A DNA stretch of 29,309 nt from Lenisia limosa (lineage: Eukaryota > Breviatea): NCBI GenBank assembly GCA_001655205.1, contig LPNZ01001712.1, positions 1-29,309 on the forward strand. The letters run 5' to 3'. Of this stretch, positions 17,143-26,900 are shown one piece after another (positions within the stretch are counted from its first letter, which is position 1; every line of letters starts with the position of its first letter). A model generated the notes under the pieces. That model made no database searches. It was not told the origin of the DNA and was given only the letters and a program-made list of their open reading frames with translations. Both the position numbers and the translations under genes were made by a program.

Positions 17143-20100
17143 CTCTTCAAGCGCCGCCATTGCCGTCAGCCTCAGCCTTCATTGCGCCAAATCAACCCCA
17201 AGGTTGGCTCGGTTACGTGGAAACTGCTCTTATGGTTAATACTTACATTGGCTGTCCTACGCTTGCATTTATTTGTTCAGACTCGAGTGTTCCGAACTAC
17301 GAAGCTATGACGCCGGGCACTTTGAGTAACGCGTTTCCTCCTCCAAAGGTTGGCTTCTGGATAATGGTTGTGTATCAAGTGATCGATCGGAACACAAATA
17401 CTTTGTCTGTTCCAACTTTGCCAGGTTCAAGTCCCCCAGAAAGCCAGCAGTCTCTCAATAGGCAATATGGTCCATTTCGAGTCCCCCCAGTCTGAAGCAT
17501 TGGTTTGATGGCCTTGTAATATTGATCCTTTGTGGTGACGGTGTACTTATCGATTCTGGGGTCGTAATTTTATTCCGTAGACCCCTGGAACTCCGATGGA
17601 GCAAAACGGTTTGTTGGACGGCTTGGAGGGAATGGGTTGAGTGTCAAGGATATCAATGATTTGCTCAGGCGGCTCGCCTGCCTCCTTGGCCTCGCAGATG
17701 CAAGAGCTGCAGACCATTAACATGCAGCTAGCCCAGAGAATGACGGAGGCGGAGAGTGCATCAAGGTTTGTCCAACATCATCGTCTTATGGCTTCAGAGC
17801 CTCCGACCTGAAACTGCTGGATCTGACGAAGGACTTCAATGCCACGGCCCGTGAGAACAATCGGCTCAGAGTCTGCAGAAATACCCTGTCTTACTGCCCC
17901 TTATTGTTTCGGATATTGTAATGGAGAATTTCTGGATGAGCTTCAGATTGACGGTTTAGAATGATTTGAAGGAAATTAACGAGCAAAACGTCGCCTTGGA
18001 CTCTGAAGTACATCAATTGGTTTGTGACATGGCAATTGACTCACCTTTTAGACGGCGGAAAGAGACACGGTACTCAGCCACGTGACAGCCATCGAAACGG
18101 ACCTTGAGGAGAGCCTTGCCAACTTACAAGCTCGTTGGTTGCATTTTCTTCTCATCTAACCTCGCAGAATCTGCGCAAGTCTTGGCATTAGAGCCACTAG
18201 CTGCCCAACTTGACAAGGCGCAGGAAGCTAAACAGAAAGTGAGTAAAGCATGTGCGGTGACCTTTTAGGCGGAGGAAGAAATGATGGAGTGGCAGAAGTT
18301 GGCTGGGTCTGCACGGAATGAGGCAGCAAACGCCTTGTCCACTTGCGACAAAATTCAAATCGAGTTCACCAAGTGGGGGATTGGACATGTTGAGTGTTAG
18401 TAGGGTGGATTGGACATTTATGATGTAATAGGTGCCGTCAAATATGGGAAGCTGAGAAAGAGGAGTATGAAAAGAGGATCCAGGTCAAGCAGAAAGGTTG
18501 GTGCACCTCACCTCGAAGGCAATTCACTGTTTCAGACCAAAATGAATCGGAAGTTGTTAGCAAGCTTGAAGCCGAGCTTGCTAGGTGGGTGAGAGTCGTA
18601 TTATTTGCCGTATCAGAATAATTGTGTTCACAGTGGCAGATGGCGGACAGAGTCAGCGCAGTGGAAGGCAGAAGCTTCAGCCCTCTCCGAGAAGGTCCTG
18701 AACTTTGGTAAGCAGCATTCATGACTGAACTGACCCTCAGAAACGATCCAAGAAGAGCTAGCGGCAATGACGCTGAGTCGGGACAACGCTGCATCGACCG
18801 TGGTCACAATCCAGGTGGGCACCCCTGTCTGTTGTGACGCTCTAGGCAGGGCTTCAGGCTGCCGAAACCAGGAATGTCGAAATGGGCTCGAAGATCGAAG
18901 TAGGCCACGCCTTTAGGGGCTTTGTTGACCTTTTGCCTCACTTTCCAGGAGCTAACAGCAGATAACGTTTCTATGGCCGAAGAGTTAAACAACCGAATGG
19001 ACTTAGTGGACACACTCACAAATGACAACAAGTTCCTGGCAGACCAGGTTTGTCTGGTTTTTTCATGGTCTATTTCGGGTGCAAATCTCACACACTAGGT
19101 CCAAACTCTGGCAAGTGATCAAAGTTCGTCTGAAAACAGGATGCACGAACTTGAGAATACGATTATGCTCAGACTGCAAACCCTCGATGAGGAGAGCTCG
19201 TCTCGGAAAGAGGTGAGAATCCATTGCTTGAAGTGTGACAACGACAGAAAGTTGAGAAGCTTCGAATGCAGAAAGCTGCATTGGAGGTGGAAGTAGCCAA
19301 CCTCAAGGATCAACTGTTAGTCCTTCCCTTGACTTTCTTTAACATATTGACTGACTCCTTAGGGAACATAGCTCAGCGCTTCCTCAACCAACAGTCCCAA
19401 GCACCCCTGAACAAGAGAACACCGTCAATGAGTCTTCTGACCCCCACGTTCTTGCGCGCCTCCAGGCAGCCAACAACGAGATCACCAACTTGCAAGCCGA
19501 CCTTGACGCAGCCCAGTTGCGTCGACGCAACGATGCCGACGCCGCAAGCTCGCGTGAGGATGAGCTTATGGAGCAGTTGCGCGCTGAGCGTCAGAAGCGC
19601 GCAGCCCAGGACGTGAGCCTTGATGATGCGCAACGGGACCTTTTGGTCGTCGAAGCCAAGGCCAAACGGTAGGCCTAGTGTTTTCATTTTTTCATGTTCT
19701 GGATTCGATTGGACTTATGGTTCAGTTTGACTGAAGACCTTGCCAACGCCCAACGCTCTATTCAAGATCTTGGTGAGTGACAGCAATATGATGGTCGTGG
19801 GTTCAAATATTGTGGTCTTATGCAGTTGCCAACCAATGTTGTGACGCTCAGAGGACCAAATTACGAAACTGAACTCCATACATCGCGGAGATTCGGAGAG
19901 CCTCATTTCTACCCAAGAGAAAGCAAAAAAGTTGCAGGAGAGAGTCCTGGACTTGGAGGTGAGAAGACTTATGTTCTGCTTTTATCATAATTGGGTCGGG
20001 GTATCAAGCCTTGATTTGATCTTCTGGGGGGTATTACTGAAGTGGGGGGGGGGTGTTACTTCAGATAAAGCACATTTGATTGCCAAGGCATCGCTGGCTG

Positions 20101-20621
20101 CACACAACGACCAAATGTCATCGTTGAGAGCCGAGGCTGAGTCCAGCAAAGACCACTGCCGGAGTCTTGAGAAGCAGATCACTTTGGTAGGAAAGCGTTC
20201 CGTTTTTAACTCCAAAGAGCTCATCAGCGACGACGCTCAGCAGGCTGCGGTCGGCTATTCAGGTAAGTCTATCAATATCATTGGCGAAGCGCTTCCTCAT
20301 TTTGTTATTTTTCAAAAAAAACGTTAATAAGTGTATAATTGAGCCCTTGCAGCAAAGTCGGGAGCAAGTGGTGCGTCTTGAGCGTGAACGTAATCGATTG
20401 ATTTCGCGTGTTGGCGTGCTGGAGGCCGATATTGCAACGGGACGGGTTGATGTTTCCTCTTCAGTGGCTCAGGTGGGGGTCGTATGCAGGCCTCTTTTTT
20501 TTTACTGCTTTTTTTTTTAGTCTCAAAGAAAGAACAGTGTAGTGTGGAAAACTGACGGTTTCAGATCGATATGATTAGAAGCATTTTTGAGCAGTCCATG
20601 TCACAGCCGCAACCGCTTTAG
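17143..20621 (+). CDS. Coiled-coil protein of about 24 exons, function unknown (5' end uncertain)
   Basis: Exons recognised include 17143-17202, 17281-17348, 17425-17502, 17581-17635, 17669-17765, 17798-17870, 17960-18007, 18052-18133, 18168-18238, 18269-18372, 18432-18496, 18536-18584, 18634-18707, 18741-18814, 18846-18899, 18949-19047, 19099-19212, 19248-19315, 19363-19668, 19726-19772, 19852-19958, 20088-20186, 20218-20262, 20353-20472 and 20565-20621 (TAG). Phases agree at the junctions. The first four exons encode a Pro/Ser-rich head (PPLPSASAFIAPNQPQ, SNAFPPPK); the rest is heptad-rich coiled coil with many E, K, Q, A and L residues, for example LEKQITL and EQVVRLERERNRLIS. Exon 17143 starts in phase 1, so a 5' exon ending at 17054 is likely, but I could not fix its start. 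An alternative start is the ATG within exon 17281-17348. The acceptor at 20088 is one of several possible. A cytoskeletal or centrosomal role is only a guess. Confidence 0.7.
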
Positions 20622-20914
20622 AGCGCTGTTTAGTATTGTATTATGGGTGTGTACTATTATAATGAAGGTCTTTGAAGTAATAATTCGTAATCAAAGTATT
20701 TGATGTCACACTCCCCGAAACGTGATAAGCCGGGTTTGAAGAGGGAAAATACATTAAAACACCATAGATAACTTAAGCCTAAAATACAACATAGAAACTA
20801 GAAAATAGAATGAAACAAATGAAACAGGTGCGAAAATCTGAAGGAATGAGATTGTTGGAGAAGACTACTCAATTGGCGCCTCCATACAACCAGTTCCACC
20901 CCCCCTCCCCCAAC
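20622..20914. other. Convergent spacer between two coiled-coil genes
   Basis: About 290 nt of AT-rich 3' flanking sequence for both genes. No element is recognised. Confidence 0.5.
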
Positions 20915-23900
20915 CTAAAACATGTCCTCTAATATGCTGTCGCGATCGGTGATCGGAATCGAAATCGCATTCTCGTCAAAATCCTCGAAAACAAAGCCTA
21001 GACCGTCAGATCGCCAAACAATACCCTCTCTAGCCCCTGCGTACTATGGTCCATAAGATTGACGAGATCTTCGGGGGCGGCGGCGGCGGTAGTAGACACT
21101 CCGGCAGTCTTGAGGTCCGAGCTGATGGCAACTACGCCCTTGACCAACGTGTCAACCTGCTGAGTGAGAACTACCTGACTATTATGCTAACTACTCAAGA
21201 ACCCTCCTCCCAACCTGTACTCTGAAATAGTCCCTGCGAGACTCGGATTCTGAAACCGAACTGCCCAAAACGGAAAAGGCACGTTCCGCTGCCTGGTTGC
21301 TCTGACGTGTCACGGTAACGGCTCGGTTGAGGCGGGCCATTAGTTCGGCCGCATTAGGAAGGTTCTCGGAAGTAGCAAGAATGACTTCCGAGGTAGAACT
21401 GATTTGTGCCAAGCTTTGCGCGGCCTTGGCGCAAGCGTCGTTCACCAAATACGAGGGTGAGTCGAGGGACAAGCTTGGGGTGGTGTCGAACTGTTCCAGA
21501 ACATTCTCAAGGAGGATTCTGCACTTCTCAGCGGCGGCATCCACACAGTTCAATGTGGTTACGTGCTCAGCCCGCACCACTTCCGCAGCTTCCGATGCTC
21601 TGTAGACCTGAGACTCCAGAAGGGACACAAGACGGCCAAGGTCCTGGGCGTGTCCTGTGAGGACATTGCATCGCCGCTGCCACCGTTTGCCCTCCTGTTG
21701 CGTAAGGAACTGGACTGCTGACGTCACTGTCGTCATGACGTCATCTCCAGCTGCGGGGGGGGGGGGTCAGATTCCATAGGTCTGATCATGTTTAAACAAA
21801 TGCATAGACATTACATTACGCAAGGCGGTTAAAAATAACAAATTAAGTCCCAATGGTAATGGTATATGGTAAATATAAATGTGAACATTTGCGATGGCCA
21901 TTCAGAGATCAGTTCAAGACCGACCAGGAGGTTTACTGACGTCTTCAACGATGAACTGCTTCGACAGGTTAACAAGGGCGTTTTGTGCGTCCTGCAGGGG
22001 CTTCTTGAAGCTGTCATCGATGCTATCGGAGTCGGAGATTTGGATGGATTGGTTGAGGTCATCGGCAGCCTCTTGCAGGACGTTCAAAGAATCAGATGGC
22101 GTGTCAAGTTGCAGGGTCAGGGCTGGGTTACCAGGGGACAACAGCATCTTAAACTCCTGAATCGTAAAAGGGGAACTTGTTATCTCTATATGATTGACGT
22201 GTCGTACCTGTACGGTTTCTTCAGCTGAGTTTGCTCTTTTTTGCCACGACTCTAGCGCGGATTGAAGGCCGGAAAGTTCACTGAAAGGTCAGAGGATAAC
22301 TGCAATTGCACTCATAGAATAATTATGAACTATACATGTATACTGGAGAATGATTGAAGACAATCGTACCTTGGCGAAGGAGGATTGGCACACGGACTAG
22401 CTGTGGCGTCTTGAAGGTCTAAAAATGTCAGATACAAAACTGGTTTCAGTGCTTCAAAGTCTCAAAAATACCTTGAACGCGCTTTTGGTCCTTCAGCCAG
22501 TTGTGTCGCATAGTTTGCAGCTCATTGTCCAGGTCGCGGATGGTCTCCTCTGCTGTCATGAGTTGGGCCTTTAGATCACTGATCGTTTCTTCGCAGCTCA
22601 AACAGCGCTGGGTCTGGAGGTCAACTTCACGCTTCAAGTCGGCCCGGATAGCGTCAGAAGCCTCGTCGGAACGGATAAGCTCGGACAGGGCTCTGTCGGC
22701 CTCGGCAGCCGCAGCTTCGCGGCCGGCTTCCAAAAGAGCCTGCAGGGACAGGCTGGAGGCTAGCTCGTCCTTGAGGTCGGAAATGACTTCTTCGGCCAGA
22801 CTTAATTTGGACAACGCAGAAGCCTCGGCGGCCTGAGCATCGGTAATGGCTTTGGACGACTCATCATGAGCTGCCATGGCCGCTTCTTCCATTTCCAGCA
22901 TTTTGGCCTCAAACTGTTCGCTGTTGTCTGACATGCGCTGCGACTGATCAGCGATCTGACTTTGGAGGCTGTCGCACTTCTGTTTGGAGGTAGCGAGTTG
23001 TCCGGAAAGAGATGTTCTGACATCATGGAGTTCGACGTCTTTCTCGTCGACAGTCGCCGTGAGACTTTCAACGCTCCCATTCAACCGGCCAATTGCTACA
23101 TGGCCTTCCTTTAGTTGTCGAGACTTCTCCTCTAGCTGTTGGTTCGCTTCCCCCAAATCGTCCTGACTCTTCTTTAGCTCTTCCTCCACGGAGTCAATTT
23201 TGCTGCTTAGAGTCATGTTCTGTGCTTTCATCTCGGTCAGTTCGCTGATCTGTTGATCGAAAGCAGTTTTCTGAGTATCACGTTCCTGGGTGACCAAGTT
23301 GTAGTCTTGGCGACACTGAGCCACTTCGGACTGTAAAAGCTCAATGTCCTTCGTCTTGACGTCCAAGGTGACCTGGATGGACTGAAGGTCCTGGAGATTA
23401 GACTCTGCAGCGTCGGCGGCGTCATTGAGAAAGCTTCGGAGGGTTGCAACCTCCGTGGTGAGGTCAATGGCCTTGTTATCGAGCTGCAGTCGTTCGCGTT
23501 CATGCGTGGCGCTGAGCGCAGATAAGTTTGTGTCGTACTCTTCTTTAGACATTTTGAGGTCATCCAGAGCTTCGATAAGCTTCAGCTCAACATCAGCCAC
23601 ATTGGCTTCGAGGACAGCGAGACCCTTGTTCTTGGCATTGAGCTGGTCTTGCGTAGTGGCCAATATGGATTGCACGTGAGTCAGTTCGTCAGACTTGGCG
23701 TTGTGCGCGTCCTTCAAATCCGCCAGTACGGCTGTCATTCTGTCGAGGTCATGCTGCTTACTATCGATGTCACTGCGAACGTCACACAACTCCTTCGTTA
23801 GCTTGTTAACAGCTGCGTCGTGGAGGGCCGTTTCTGCTTGCTTGTCCTTTTCTGCCGTTTGGAGGGCAGCCTCGAAGTCGGTGATGAGATGCTCGAGTTC

Positions 23901-26900
23901 GGCACACCTGGAAGAAAGGCTGGTAACCTGGCTTTGTTGCTCCATTTTCTTGTTGTCAGCCAACTTCAAGTTTTGACTAAGCGCCGTGACCTGGGCCTCA
24001 AGGTGACTGGTCTCGGCTTTTTGGGCCAAAAGCGCATCCGAAGCCTGCTGGTCCGCCTGCATAGCTTCTTCTACTTGTGACCGCTCCAAACTCAGCTGCC
24101 TATCAACCAGCGATTCCAGTTCGCCCTCGGCCACGGCCAGACTCAGCTCCACAGTCTCAACGTGTTCAGACAGACGTTCGGCCTCGGTCCGTTGGGCCTC
24201 AAGACTGAAGACAGTCGACTGGTGCTGGTCCTTGGTGTCTTGCAGCTCGGCAAGGGTGGCAGAGAGGGTCGAGCGGCACTCCTGGTAGGCAAGAGCCACG
24301 TCATCAAGCTGGGCAATGACGTCATCTTCTCGCTCCTTGAGCTGGGCAATCTCAGCTTCGTACTGGCTGAGAGCATCTTCGGCTGCCTGAAGAAGGGCTT
24401 GGGTGTTTAGGAGGTCACTTTCAACTTCCTCATTCTGGGCTTTCAGTGTATCTCTGTCCTTCAACGCTTCAGAAAGCTGGTGTTGGAGACTCTCGTTGGA
24501 ACTTTGCGCGGCTTCGGCTTGAGCCTTGAGCTTGTCCAGGCCGGAGACGGCCTCTGAAAGGGCGGTGTTGGCGGTGTGGAGTTCTTCATTGAGCGCTTGC
24601 GTGAGGCGTGTGTGCTCCTGAAAGGAAATGAGAATAACATACAAAGATATCAATACATTCATAGTGCATCTAAAACATGGCATACCTGAGCAGTGGTGTC
24701 ACGGTCTTCTTCCAATCGCTCAATGGACGCATTCAGCTCCTCAACAAGATTTGACGTTTGACGTAAAGTCCTATCCGCCTCAGCCTGAAGGACAGAAATC
24801 TGGTCACGTGACTCGACGAGGGACTCCTGCAGCGCCTCTTGCGTGGCGTCCGCGTCGGTCTGTTCCGAAATACTAACACGCTCAAGGTTCCGCTGACAGG
24901 TACTGAGATTCGATTCCAGTTCGGATTTGGCAGTTTCTAAAAGCGATAGCTGAGACCGGGCGGCTGCCAAGTCGGAAGCGGCCTCGGTAAGTTCTGCCTT
25001 CAGCGCCAAATAGAGATCTGAAGATTCTTGCAATTTTGTCTCTAGCTCTTCAATACGAAGGTTCTCTTCAGTGAGGCTGACGTTCTGAGAAGTGATTTCC
25101 ACGATTGTAGCGCGGAGGTCCTCAGATATACCCCGGGTCGGGCTTGAAGAGTCCCAAAGAACGGGACTGGTCTGGCACGAATTGGAGCTGAAGGGAAGGG
25201 GTGGAGGGGTCGACGCAGTGTCGGACGGCGGGAGGGACGGAGTAGGTTCAGTTGATGGGGATGAACAGAGGTGGAAGGTGGTAGAAACGGTCCGTTTTGG
25301 AATGGGACTTAGGACAGAGAACATGTTGCGCGACGCGATGGAGTCTTGAAGGGCAAAGCCAAGCCGGTCATTCAGCAGACTGGTCTCGTTGTTGAAGCCG
25401 TCAACAAGAGCCTCAAGGTTGGCAATGGTTGCTTCTGATGACGTTCGAAGCACCTTCAAATCGCCTTCCAAACTCAGGACCTGCGAGGTCAGGACTTGGA
25501 CCCGCTGTTGGTCCTGGAGATGCATTCGCTTAAGCTGGCTGCAGACTTTGGTCAGAGCTTTGGACTTCATGTTCTCAAACCGAGCTTGGCTCTGCGCCCG
25601 AACCCGCCTCGAGATTTGGTCCTCTAAATTCGACTCGGCAGTAGTGGTACTTTGCCAGGCAGCTTCAATACAGTTTACAATGGACGGTGGGGGCGACGGT
25701 GGATGATTTTCGGTCGGGTCGGAAGCTATGTTGAAAACTATGTCGGAAGCAATGTCGGAAGCTGGGGAAATGGACCGCGGAGTGGCGCTGTTCATTCGTT
25801 CACTCTCGAAAAGTGGCGGTGAGAGAGTGCGCGGAGAGGCCACCTGGATTCCGGCATCCGAGGTGTGATACAGGACGGGTGACGTGGCACATTCCTGAGA
25901 GGCGACGGGGGCGGAAGACGACAGCATTGCGTGGAGACTTTGCGTGGCGTGCAAGGCTTGTTCCTCATATTCCGAGACTCGCGACTGAGCAGCGGCAAGT
26001 GCCTGGCTGTGTCTGCTGTCCACTTCAGCCAAATGTGAGGTCAGCGTTCCGAGCATTTGCGTCCGCGTGTTGAGCTTGCTTGCAATGTCGCCTACCTTCC
26101 GTAGCAGCACTCCTGTCCGCATTTTGGCGACGTTTTTGCTGACGGCGGCGGCGGTGGCAATCGGCACGCTCTCGGCATAGGCTGAGAGTCGTGAGGCGGC
26201 ACGGACAAAGACGGGTTGCAATTGGGGAGGGAGGGTGGAGGTGTCGGGAATGTTGCGTGGCGCTGGCGCATGGTTGGGTTCTTGCGTGTCTGAGAGGGCT
26301 TGCCAAAGGGCCACAATCGCACCGTCAGATGTAACAGGGTTGGAGGGGGTGTTGCCTCGAATGTTTTCAACGCTCTTCAGCTGGAGCTCAAGTTGGCGTG
26401 ATTTGAGGCGCGAGAGTTCCGATTGGCGCCAACCCTCACGAGCCAACTCCCGCATAGCCTCAAGACCCTGGCTGGGACACGTGGGGGGCTCGACCGGGAT
26501 AACTGGCCTGATAAACGGCTGTGGTAGCCAGGGGAGGGCAGCTGAGACCTGCGGCTTCAGAGACCGGACCGGCTTGGTTTGAGTTTTGACTTTCAACGCC
26601 AAGCATAACGCATCCACAGCGCTGGTGTCAACAACAACCTGCGGCGGTGGTGGTGGAGGGACAACTTGCAACTGAGCCTCTAACCGAGCCAGATTACCAC
26701 CAGTTTGAGCCGACTCAGCCCTAAGATCGGAAATTTCCTTCCGAAGAGCCGGGACAAGAGCAGCGTCGGACCGCAGGAGCTGGGCTTCCTTGACGGCAAC
26801 TTCAGCGCGCATGGCGTCACGTTGCGACGACGCCCAGGCTTGATCACGGTCGCGGCGCACGTCGTAGAGCGATACAGTGCTGGAGTCAACAGCGGCGGCA

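Noticed and set aside
20998-21000. In-frame TAG as the end of the giant coiled-coil gene
   Set aside because: An in-phase 47-nt intron (20998-21044, GTACGC...GGTCTAG) links to an acidic 27-codon exon ending at 20915, giving a more natural C-terminus. The earlier stop remains a possible alternative.
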